A stretch of DNA of 64,000 bases, taken from the NCBI RefSeq assembly GCF_004123675.1, contig NZ_CP035417.1:921501-985500 (forward strand). Reading direction: 5' to 3'. The notes below the pieces were generated by a model. That model did not search any database. It was not told the DNA's origin and was given only the letters and a program-made list of their open reading frames with translations. Of this stretch, positions 32,804-40,497 are shown in pieces. The translations under genes were made by a program, and so were the position numbers. This DNA is from Leisingera sp. NJS204. Its GTDB lineage: Bacteria > Pseudomonadota > Alphaproteobacteria > Rhodobacterales > Rhodobacteraceae. Position 1 is the first letter of the stretch. Every line of letters begins with the position of its first letter.

Positions 32804-33609
32804 TTAGGCGTAAAGAAACCTTTGCATGGTTGCGGCCACATCTTCCGGAGCTTCCAGAACAGCGTTGTGGCCGACTGGCAATTTGGTGACAGAGGCTTGC
32901 GATGGCATACGGGAGAGAAGATGTTCGGAGCGGGCTGCGTCCATTGCCGGATCCTGATCACCATAGATCACCAGACAGGGAACATTGCGTCCGTTCAGGC
33001 AGTCCGACAGGTCTTCGCGGTATTTCATGACGCTGAACAAAACAGGTTTGAGCGCCTTGTAGTCCAAGAGGTGCAAATAGTTGCGCAGTTTGCTCACCAG
33101 CATATGGTCGTCTTCGGCTGCGGACTTGGACAAGAGCGCCTTTGTCAGCGCGCCTTCGAAGTTCTTGACGCCGAAGCGGGCCAGCAGGCGCGGAATAATC
33201 GAGAACATGATTTTCTCGGAGGTTTTGGGACCGGATGCGCAGGTGTTCATCAGAATCAGGCCATCGCAGCGGTCGGCAAAATGTTTGCAGAAGGATTGCG
33301 CAACAAAGCCTCCCCACGACAGGCCGACAATTGTACAGCTCGGCAGCGCGTGGTGGTCCAGTATCTCGCGCAGAGCGACGCTGCAATCTTTGATTGAGAA
33401 CAGTTTCTGCGGGGCATCTGAGCCGCCGTGGCCGGGGGGTCAATGACCAGAATGTTGTAGTCGGGGATAAAGGCCTCAAGGATCGGATCCCACATGGTTC
33501 CGTCGAAAAACATGCCGGGCCAGAAGGTCAAAGTCCCCTTGGGGTTAGGCGAACGGCTGATCGCCACGGCCATGCTGCCCAGGCTTGTCTGGATTTGCTC
33601 TTTGATCAC
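32804..33609 (-). pseudogene. Alpha/beta hydrolase with a one-base frameshift
   Basis: GTG start at 33609 overlaps the stop of the flavoprotein gene (GTGA). The first frame reads LTFWPGMFFDGTMWDPILEA and NILVIDPP; after a C6 tract (33434-33439; G6 on the plus strand) the alpha/beta hydrolase continues one frame over with GHGGSDAPQKL, the nucleophile elbow VGLSWGGFVAQSF (Ser), a late Asp in VIYGDQDPAMDA and a His in VGHNAVLEAPEDVA. Adding one base gives exactly 269 codons. The complete catalytic triad suggests recent inactivation, slippage (phase variation) or a sequencing error in the homopolymer. Confidence 0.8.
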
Positions 33610-35246
33610 GTTACTGTCTCCGCTTGGTAGGTCGCGTTAATGGCCGAGGCGGCTTTCATCGCGTTGTAGATACATAGAGATAGGAAGGTTCCTTCCAAAG
33701 AACGCCTCCCGTTTACACCGCCGCCGCCGAAACCGCTGGCCTCGCCAACGGCATAAAGACCGTCAATGGCAGATCCGTCAGACCGCAGCACGCGTGAGGA
33801 CAGGTCCGTGTTGATCCCGCCCAGACTTTTACGTGTGATCAGGTGCAGCCGGATTGCCACGAGAGGCCCCGCCGCCGGGTCCAGGATGGGTTGACCCCGG
33901 CAAATCCTAAGCCGGTCGCCTTTCCATTGGCGCAGGCCGACAATACGGCGAACCTGGTCGTCGTTGACCTGGCCGTCACTAGCTGTAAGCTGGCGGTCAT
34001 AATCGGTCAGTTCGGCTTCCAGAACTGCTTTGTCGATCCGGTTATGGCCGCTTAATCGGTTCATGCTCGCAACGAGCTCATCCAGAGTGTCGGCGGTAAT
34101 GATGTCCCGGCTGCGGGGTTCTATCTGCTTCAGAAAGTCATCAGGAACACGCAGCAGATTGGCTAGGAACGTGAGTTTGCGTTCGTCCCGGATAGCCGTA
34201 TTAAAGATGGCTCCGGAGATATTGAGCTCTCGCTTGGCAATTTCCCAGTTCATCACCTGCCAGGTGTAACCGTGGTCCTGCTCACAGACCCGCTGGCACA
34301 GATGGCGGGTGTCGAACCCGGAAACCAGTGGCATCGGGCCAATACGACGCCCATAGCAGTTAGCCCAGAGCCCGGACCGGGGCGGGATCAGACTGGCACC
34401 ATGCTTGGGGTCCATGCGATCGGAATAGGGGTGATGAATTCCGGCGGCATAATTCCAAAACGCGTCCAGATGCGTTACATTAGCAGATAGATCTTCGGCC
34501 GCCACGCGATGCAGCTTGCCATCGGAATATTCGTGCGAGCCATTAAGGATGTAGTCCGGCACCTTGGGCCAATTGTTCGGCCAGAGGCGGCGAACCTCCT
34601 CCTCGCTGCCTGTTACGCCACCGCTAGCGATGACTATGTCCCGGCCGTGAAAACGGCGTTCGATACCATTGTTTTCAGCAATGCAGCCGATGACCCTGCC
34701 GTTTTTGTAGATGAACTGCTGCACATCGTGGTGGAACACCAGCGTCAGCTTGCGGCGCTGCTTGTGGCGCATCAGGCGCTGTACCAAGAGCCGGGTCAGC
34801 TTTTCCGATGACCCCCACATGATGTGGTATCTTGGTACCGAATTGCCAGACGTGTAGTCGCCCCGCTCCACCCAGCCGGGCGCCGGTAGAAAGCGGATTC
34901 CCAGCTCCTTGGTGAGCCATTGATAGACTGTATCAGAGCCTTCATTGATATAGGAAAGCGCCCATTTTTTTTGCCAAACATCTTCTGGGCCGAATTCGGC
35001 TGCGTGCAGCCAGTCACGGGTGGCGAGTTCCTTGGAATCCTTGATCCGGTTGCTCCGCTGGATGGGCGTGCCGGTAAACCACATGCCGCCGAATGCTTCA
35101 TAAGCCTGACCGCCGAGTTTTGAGGGCGTGCCCCGTTCCAGAATGGCTACCGACCGGCCGTGGTCCAGCAATTCAAGTGCCGTGACAATCCCGGCGATCC
35201 CTCCACCAATAACCACGGCGTCAAAGTGTCTGGGAAAGGGATTCAT
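33606..35246 (-). CDS. FAD-binding dehydrogenase (KstD/fumarate-reductase type)
   Basis: 546 residues from ATG 35246 (GAGAGGCG upstream). N-terminal FAD fold FDAVVIGGGIAGIVTALELL with GGQAYEAFGGMW, and a C-terminal block GGINTDLSSRVL...GLYAVGEASGFGGGGVNGRRSL typical of FAD_binding_2 dehydrogenases, the group that includes 3-ketosteroid dehydrogenases and flavocytochrome c subunits. The long middle (residues about 80-470) is the capping/substrate domain. It overlaps the hydrolase start, so the two are co-translated. A substrate such as a ring ketone is plausible but unproven. Confidence 0.8.
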   Translation of the reverse strand: MNPFPRHFDAVVIGGGIAGIVTALELLDHGRSVAILERGTPSKLGGQAYEAFGGMWFTGTPIQRSNRIKDSKELATRDWLHAAEFGPEDVWQKKWALSYINEGSDTVYQWLTKELGIRFLPAPGWVERGDYTSGNSVPRYHIMWGSSEKLTRLLVQRLMRHKQRRKLTLVFHHDVQQFIYKNGRVIGCIAENNGIERRFHGRDIVIASGGVTGSEEEVRRLWPNNWPKVPDYILNGSHEYSDGKLHRVAAEDLSANVTHLDAFWNYAAGIHHPYSDRMDPKHGASLIPPRSGLWANCYGRRIGPMPLVSGFDTRHLCQRVCEQDHGYTWQVMNWEIAKRELNISGAIFNTAIRDERKLTFLANLLRVPDDFLKQIEPRSRDIITADTLDELVASMNRLSGHNRIDKAVLEAELTDYDRQLTASDGQVNDDQVRRIVGLRQWKGDRLRICRGQPILDPAAGPLVAIRLHLITRKSLGGINTDLSSRVLRSDGSAIDGLYAVGEASGFGGGGVNGRRSLEGTFLSLCIYNAMKAASAINATYQAETVT

Positions 35247-35588
35247 GGAGCGCCTCTCAAGCAATGCGGCTAGTAATTTCCACCGTGATTGAGAGAGTGG
35301 CGATCTTAGCCACATGGTTCGAGAGCGAAAGAGATCAACTGTTTGGTTAAAGGGGCGCAGATTGCAGGCCTGACGTCGGGAGCGAATGCGCGATGCAGAT
35401 TACACTGCCGCCATGAATGGCGCGTCTTGATAGGGTGATGGATGAGCTATTGGCATTCTGCACGCAGCCGTAGTTCGTGTATTCGCACCAGTGGCAGGCC
35501 GGCGTGGTGCTCAGCCCCCTGAATACTGGATCGTTCAGAGCTGGAGTTTTCCGCTAAATTTCCCTGGCTGAGAGAGGTGCGGAATCGC

Positions 35589-35855
35589 ATGAGAGCTCCG
35601 AAGTTCACAGAGGCACAGAAGGCGTTCATCCTGAAGCAGGGCGAGCAAGGAACGCCGGTCGCGGAGATCTGCCGCAAGGCCGGGATCAGCCAGGCGACAT
35701 ACTTCAACTGGAAGAAAAAATACGGGGGCCTTCTGCCGGACGAGATGCGCCGGCTGAAAGCGCTTGAGGACGAGAACATCCGGCTGAAGAAGATTGTGGC
35801 GGACCTGACGCTGGACCGGGAGATGCTTCAGGATGTCATTCGGCGAAAGCTCTGA
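35589..35855 (+). CDS. IS3-family OrfA
   Basis: 88 residues from ATG 35589. HTH: TEAQKAFILKQGEQGTPVAE and CRKAGISQATYFNWKKKY, followed by a coiled helix (RLKALEDENIRLKKIVADLT). Near the 3' end the sequence CGAAAGCTCTGA contains an A3G slippery run just before the stop, the usual -1 frameshift signal that fuses OrfA to OrfB in IS3 elements. Confidence 0.87.
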   Translation: MRAPKFTEAQKAFILKQGEQGTPVAEICRKAGISQATYFNWKKKYGGLLPDEMRRLKALEDENIRLKKIVADLTLDREMLQDVIRRKL

Positions 35856-36731
35856 AGCCTGGCCGTTTGCGCGAGATTGTCACCGGGATGTGCGTCGATT
35901 GGGGTGTATCGATCCGGAAGGCTTGTGGGGCCATCTGCTTCGACACATCCACCTACCACTACAAGTCCCGGCGGACCACTGCCCGGCAGGGCATCGCGCG
36001 GCGATGTCCCGAGAGGGGACCAGGCTGCCGTCGAACGGCGGATCAAAGAGATCGCAGAAACGCGTGTGCGCTATGGCTACAGGCGCGTCCATGTGCTTCT
36101 GACACGGGAGGGGTGGATCATCAATATCAAGAAGACCCGCAGGATTTACAACGAGTTGGGGCTGCAGCTCAGGAACAAGCACCCAAAGCGCCGGGTGAAG
36201 GCAAAGCTCAGAGAAGACCGTCAGGAAGCCGTTGGGCCGAACGATGTCTCGGCGATGGACTTCGTTCACGACCAGCTCGCCCTGGGCAGGAGGTTGCGTA
36301 TCCTGACCGTTGTCGACACGCATTCCCGGCTCTGCCCTGCGGCCGATCCGCGCTTCACCTATCGGGGCGAAGATGTTGTGCAGACGCTCGAACGGGTCTG
36401 CCGGCAGATCGGCTACCCCAAGACGATCAGAGTCGATAACGGCAGCGAGTTCATCTCGCGGGACCTCGATCTATGGGCCTACGCCAACGAAGTTACCCTC
36501 GACTTCTCACGGCCTGGAAAGCCCACGGACAATAGCTTCATTGAGGCGTTTAACAGCAAGCTCCGGGCGGAATGCCTGAACGCCCATTGGTTCATGAGCC
36601 TTGCAGATGCCCGCGAAAAGCTGGAGGATTGGCGTCGGCACTACAATGAGGACAGACCCCACAGCGCAATCGGATACAACGTCCCGATTGCCATGCATTA
36701 TCCCGATGGCGTCACCAGCCCGTCATCGTGA
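35846..36731 (+). pseudogene. IS3-family OrfB with a micro-insertion
   Basis: Entered by -1 frameshifting from orfA: LKPGRLREIVTGMCVDWGVS and YHYKSRR, then a class-1 insertion (35976-36017) that shifts the frame. The rest is intact: DQAAVERRIKEIAETRVRYG, the DDE residues in NDVSAMDFVHDQLA (first Asp), IRVDNGSEFISR (second Asp) and NSFIEAFNSKLRAE (Glu), and WRRHYNEDRPHSAIGY. Removing the insertion would restore a full-length transposase. Confidence 0.85.
35976..36017 (+). repeat. Class-1 hairpin micro-insertion (copy E)
   Basis: CCACTGCCCGGCAG, stem GGCATCGC / GCGATG(T)CC with loop GCG (35990-36009), then CGAGAGGGG. Forward orientation. A GGACC on each side looks like a short duplication. It adds 40 or 43 bp between KSRR and DQAAVERR of orfB. 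Confidence 0.82.
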
Positions 36732-36753
36732 CAGAGCCGGAAAAACCCAGCTC

Positions 36754-37033
36754 CCGGCGGTCCAAGGTTGGGGTTCAGAGCAGAAAGCCTCGGCAATATG
36801 ACACCGGCCGGTGTCTACTTCGGTCGCAGCGGCGGCATTCTGAAGGAAAGGAGAACCATCAAGGAAAAAACACTGAAACAGCGACGCTTGCTCAATCTCG
36901 GGCGCGCTACTTAAGATCAAAACCGATGCGCCAGGCCGTCCTAAATGCTGTCAGCTCAAACGGACCACTTCATTTGATAATGGACACCTGCGCAAAGCTG
37001 CCGTTAGGTGTGAGTCACCATGCGGTTAAATGA
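36754..37033. other. Intergenic stretch without a recognisable gene
   Basis: About 280 bp between IS3 element 3 and the recombinase remnant. No frame here reads as protein and I see no repeat except that the final 45 bases (from 36987) are similar to the 3' flank of the recombinase fragment at 4863-4901. Confidence 0.5.
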
Positions 37034-37083
37034 TTGCGGAGAGGGCAGGTAGGAAACGGCGGTTGCCTGCTCCCGCAACCAAC
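37034..37083 (-). pseudogene. 3' tail of a second serine recombinase
   Basis: The last 16 codons (AGAGNRRFLPALSAII) of a recombinase related to the 4902-5456 fragment; the stop codon and 3' flank also match. It is cut on its 5' side just before IS481 copy 2 and the complete recombinase at 38328, whose C-terminus is different. Confidence 0.65.
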
Positions 37084-37094
37084 ACTAATTAACC

Positions 37095-38326
37095 TGAATT
37101 AGTCTCGATGTGATCTGACACCGCCCCCATTTTTTCAAATTGGATTGGGGGCGGTGGTTCCCTTGAAGGGAGATGGTTGTCCGTTTTGATGGTGGTGCCA
37201 ACCAAACCATCGAAACGAGGAAACCACGATGTTGAATACTACCGACAAGATCATCAAACACAAAACCGGCCTGCTGAATCTGGCCGAGGAACTGGGGAAT
37301 GTCTCGAAAGCCTGTCAGGTGATGGGCTATAGCCGGGATACTTTCTATCGCTACAAGTCAGCCGTTGAAGAAGGCGGCGTGGAAGCGCTGTTTGAGCGCA
37401 CCCGGCGCAAGCCCAATCTGGCAAACCGGGTGGACGACGCGACCGAGCAGGCCGTCATCAAATCCGCCACTGATTTCCCGGCCTACGGTCAGGCCCGCAC
37501 TTCGAACGAGTTGCGTAAGCTGGGTGTCTTCGTCTCACCCTCGGGTGTCCGGTCGATCTGGCTGCGGCACGATCTGGCGAACTTCAAGGCCCGGCTGAGG
37601 GCGTTGGAAGCCAAGGTGGCCGAGGACGGCATGATCCTGACCGAGGCCCAGGTGCAGGCGCTGGAGAAGAAGAAGCTCGACGATGAAGCCTGCGGCGAGG
37701 TGGAAACAGCCCATCCCGGCTATCTGGGATCACAGGACACGTTTTATGTCGGCACCCTCAAGGGCGTCGGGCGGGTCTATCAGCAGACTTACGTGGACAC
37801 CTATTGCAAGGTGGCGCATGCCAAGCTCTACACCACCAAAACACCGATCACCGCAGCCGACCTGCTCAATGACCGAGTGCTGCCATTCCATGACGAGCAC
37901 GACCTGCCGGTGCTGCGGATCATGACAGATCGCGGGACGGAATACTGCGGGCGCGTCGACAAACACGATTTCCAGCTCTTCCTGGCGATCAACGATATCG
38001 ACCACACCAAAACCAAGGTGAAATCACCGCAGACCAATGGCATCTGCGAACGGTTTCACAAGACGGTGTTGCAGGAGTTTTATCAGGTCGCGTTCCGCAA
38101 GAAGCTCTACGACAGCATCGAAGCCTTGCAGGCCGATCTGGACGAATGGCTGCACCACTACAACCACGAGCGCACTCATCAGGGCAAAATGTGTTGCGGC
38201 AGAACGCCGTTTCAGACCATGATCGAGGGCAAAGAAATCTGGAAGGAAAAGTTCCTGAACCAAACTTGACCTGACAGACGCCGCCGGAAAAACGGCCAAC
38301 TGTCAGATCACATCGGAACCACTACA
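37095..38326 (+). mobile_element. IS481-family element, copy 2 (complete)
   Basis: 1232 bp, nearly identical to copy 1 and in the same orientation. It has its own 7-bp target duplication, ATTAACC, at 37088-37094 and 38327-38333. The duplication includes the stop codon of the downstream recombinase, so that gene remains intact. Confidence 0.93.
37229..38269 (+). CDS. IS481-family DDE transposase (copy 2)
   Basis: 346 residues, identical in sequence to the product at 8281-9321, with the same HTH (GNVSKACQVMGYSRDTFYRY) and DDE residues (IMTDRGTEYCG; NGICERFHKTV). The one nucleotide difference near the 3' end is synonymous. Confidence 0.94.
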   Translation: MLNTTDKIIKHKTGLLNLAEELGNVSKACQVMGYSRDTFYRYKSAVEEGGVEALFERTRRKPNLANRVDDATEQAVIKSATDFPAYGQARTSNELRKLGVFVSPSGVRSIWLRHDLANFKARLRALEAKVAEDGMILTEAQVQALEKKKLDDEACGEVETAHPGYLGSQDTFYVGTLKGVGRVYQQTYVDTYCKVAHAKLYTTKTPITAADLLNDRVLPFHDEHDLPVLRIMTDRGTEYCGRVDKHDFQLFLAINDIDHTKTKVKSPQTNGICERFHKTVLQEFYQVAFRKKLYDSIEALQADLDEWLHHYNHERTHQGKMCCGRTPFQTMIEGKEIWKEKFLNQT

Positions 38327-38327
38327 A

Positions 38328-39965
38328 TTAACCTGACATATCAAAAGCTTCGGATCTACCATCCGGGGCCTTCTTCGTGTTCGGGCCTTCCGCACCCGCC
38401 GCCAGCCGCAGCAGCCCCGCCAGATCCCCCTCCAGCGTCAGATCCAGGCCAGTACCCTCCGCCGCGGGCGTCAGCACGATCCGCTCCACCAATGCGCGCA
38501 GCGCTTCCTTGGCCTCTTCCATGCCTCCGGCGGAGCCAAGGCCCTTGATCAGCCGTGACACCCGTTCGCGGTAGGCCTCCGCCATCGACGGGTGAAACAC
38601 CACCGTGTCCGGGGCAGGGGTCTGCTCCAGCTCCCGCTCCAGCTGCTGGCGCCGCGTGTCGAGCTCGATCATCCGGCCCTTCACCTGGTCTACGGGAATG
38701 CCCGCAATGATCGCATCCACCAGCTTCTGGTGGTCCCGTTTGGCGCGGGCCAGCGCCTGTTCCTTTTCCTTGCGGTTCCCGGCGGCTGCGGCCTTCAGCC
38801 GGTTGCGCTCGGCAGTGTATTCTTCGCAGAAGACCTGCACCGCATCCGGATCCATCAGGTGGTTCGCCAGTGCATCCAGCACCCGGGCTTCCAGGTCGGC
38901 CTGCTTGATCGTGCGCTTGTTGCTGCAGACCGCGTCCCCTTTGTTCCGCGCCGGGGAACAGCCGAAGCTGTCCTTGGAGATCTTGGCAAAGCCGCCGCCG
39001 CAGCCACCGCAGGCCATCAGTCCGGAAAACAGCGTCTTCGGGCGCCGCCGGTCCCCGACGGGGACATTGGTGCCTGCGGTCTTCAGGTCGCCCTGGCGGG
39101 CCTGGACCGCATCCCAGAGATCCTGGCCAATGATCCGCAAGTTCGGGACGTCGGTGACCGTCCAGTCACTTTCCGGGTTCAGCCGCGAGATGCGCTTGCC
39201 GGTCTGCGGATCCTTCACGTAGCGGAGCCGGTTCCAGACCTGCCGGCTGATGTAGAGCTCATTGTTCAGGATGCCGGTGCCGCGCTGGCGGTTGCCGTGA
39301 ATGGTGGAGGCACCCCAGTGGCGGCCGGACGGGGCAGGCACGCCTTCAGTATTGAGCGCCTCTGCGATCTTCTTCGGCGAAAGCCCGCGGGCGTAGTTCG
39401 CGAAGATCCGGCGCACGGCATCTGCCTCTTCCGGGTGGATCTCCCGCTCGCCGCGGATCAGTTCGCCGCTGGACGTGAGTTGCGGCTTCATGCGGTAGCC
39501 GTAAGCTTTGCCACCCGCGGATTTGCCCTCCAAAGCGCGCCCCTTCAGGCCGCGGCGGGTTTTGTCGGCGAGATCCTTGAGCTGCAAGGCATTCATCGTC
39601 CCCTTGAGCCCGATATGAATCTCCGAAATCAGACCTTCCGAGAGGGTCCCGATCGGGAGGCCGTTGAAGCAAAATTCCTGGTAGATGTGGGCGATGTCGG
39701 CTTGGTTGCGGCTTAGACGGTCGAGGGCTTCCGAGACCAGCACATCGAAGGTGCCGCCGCGCGCATCGCGGAGCAGGGCCTGCATGCCGCTGCGCATAAG
39801 GCTGGCACCGGAGATAGCGCGGTCGGAATAGGTGGCCACGACCTCCAGCCCCTGGGCCTTGGCGTAATCGGTGCAACCGCGGATTTGGTCTTCGACAGAG
39901 GCGTCGCGTTGCAGGTCTGTCGAGTAGCGGGCGTAGATGGCTGCTCTGAGCCTGGGCTGGGACAT
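38328..39965 (-). CDS. Large serine recombinase (resolvase/integrase)
   Basis: 545 residues from ATG 39965; the frame is open further upstream but the start of the recognisable domain (MSQPRLRAAIYARYSTDLQR) fixes it. The catalytic Ser is in YARYSTDLQ, with EALDRLSRNQADIAHIYQEF and a complete resolvase fold. The recombinase domain follows (GYRMKPQ...RRIFANYARGLSPKKIAEAL), then a zinc ribbon with CGGCGGGF and paired Cys near 330-360, then a coiled coil (RNRLKAAAAGNRKEKEQALA). It catalyses integration, excision or inversion at att sites. The stop lies in the IS481 target duplication, so insertion just missed the gene. It probably mobilised the 38-44 kb segment. Confidence 0.9.
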   Translation of the reverse strand: MSQPRLRAAIYARYSTDLQRDASVEDQIRGCTDYAKAQGLEVVATYSDRAISGASLMRSGMQALLRDARGGTFDVLVSEALDRLSRNQADIAHIYQEFCFNGLPIGTLSEGLISEIHIGLKGTMNALQLKDLADKTRRGLKGRALEGKSAGGKAYGYRMKPQLTSSGELIRGEREIHPEEADAVRRIFANYARGLSPKKIAEALNTEGVPAPSGRHWGASTIHGNRQRGTGILNNELYISRQVWNRLRYVKDPQTGKRISRLNPESDWTVTDVPNLRIIGQDLWDAVQARQGDLKTAGTNVPVGDRRRPKTLFSGLMACGGCGGGFAKISKDSFGCSPARNKGDAVCSNKRTIKQADLEARVLDALANHLMDPDAVQVFCEEYTAERNRLKAAAAGNRKEKEQALARAKRDHQKLVDAIIAGIPVDQVKGRMIELDTRRQQLERELEQTPAPDTVVFHPSMAEAYRERVSRLIKGLGSAGGMEEAKEALRALVERIVLTPAAEGTGLDLTLEGDLAGLLRLAAGAEGPNTKKAPDGRSEAFDMSG

Positions 39966-39990
39966 GGCGGTGTTCTCCGGTGGTTTGATG

Positions 39991-40170
39991 TTAACCGGGA
40001 GAATTGCCGTCCCGGTGGTCGGTGCGGGCTGCCTCGCGGGCGAGGGCGCGCAGGAGTCCGTGAAGTGACGCGCGGGTGCAGGCGTCCTGCCGGCAGGAGC
40101 CGTTTTGCGGGCGGCCGGGTGTTTCCGGCGCCTGCTGGCATTCGGCATGTCTCTTCCGGTCCCGTGCCAT
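39991..40170 (-). CDS. Small basic protein upstream of the recombinase
   Basis: 59 residues from ATG 40170 with GGAG about 10 bases upstream; its stop lies 25 bases before the recombinase start. The C-terminal helix ASLHGLLRALAREAARTDH resembles small proteins often seen beside recombinases in Rhodobacteraceae. Function unknown; the coding call rests on position, ribosome site and that helix. Confidence 0.45.
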   Translation of the reverse strand: MARDRKRHAECQQAPETPGRPQNGSCRQDACTRASLHGLLRALAREAARTDHRDGNSPG

Positions 40171-40497
40171 TGGCCGAGGTCTCCTGTCTCCGGTGGGCGG
40201 TGGCCGCCCGCGTGCGCTGATGGAGACAGTTTACTGCGCCGGATTGGGTTGGATCGACCCGGGTTGTAACCCTGCGGAGACGGAAATTGTGGATAAGGGC
40301 CTCGAAATACGGAACTTTCCCTCTGCAGAGGGAGCTGGGCAGGGATGCGGGCATGGACCGCCCCGGCGTGGCTTTGGGGCAAAACCTTTCCGGGAGGGAA
40401 TTATCCGGATTTTGGACCAACCGGAGTCTGCGCCGCGGGAGTTTGCACAAAACATTGTGCAAATCCGGTGGCTGGGCCGCTTGATTGGCGGGCGAAT
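40171..40497. other. Upstream region of the recombinase unit
   Basis: About 327 bp between the FtsH-like stop and the small recombinase-associated gene. No protein-like frame. It holds short inverted repeats (for example CCCTCTGCAGAGGG at 40319) and is a plausible place for a recombinase att site or promoter, but I cannot identify either. Confidence 0.4.

Larger units (their letters stand above)
35538..36753 (+). mobile_element. IS3-family element 3
   Basis: Inverted ends: left GAGCTGGAGTTTTCCGCTA near 35539, right (complement) GAGCTGGGTTTTTCCGGCTC ending near 36753. About 1.2 kb with orfA and orfB overlapping. No target duplication was identified with confidence. Confidence 0.75.

Noticed and set aside
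6276-36017. Micro-insertions as translational bypass or splicing elements
   Set aside because: They occur in both orientations relative to the host gene and some bring stops, which argues for DNA-level insertion. A test on mRNA or protein would still be informative.
8140-38333. A composite transposon bounded by the two IS481 copies
   Set aside because: The two copies have different flanking duplications, so each inserted on its own; the outer flanks do not form a shared duplication.
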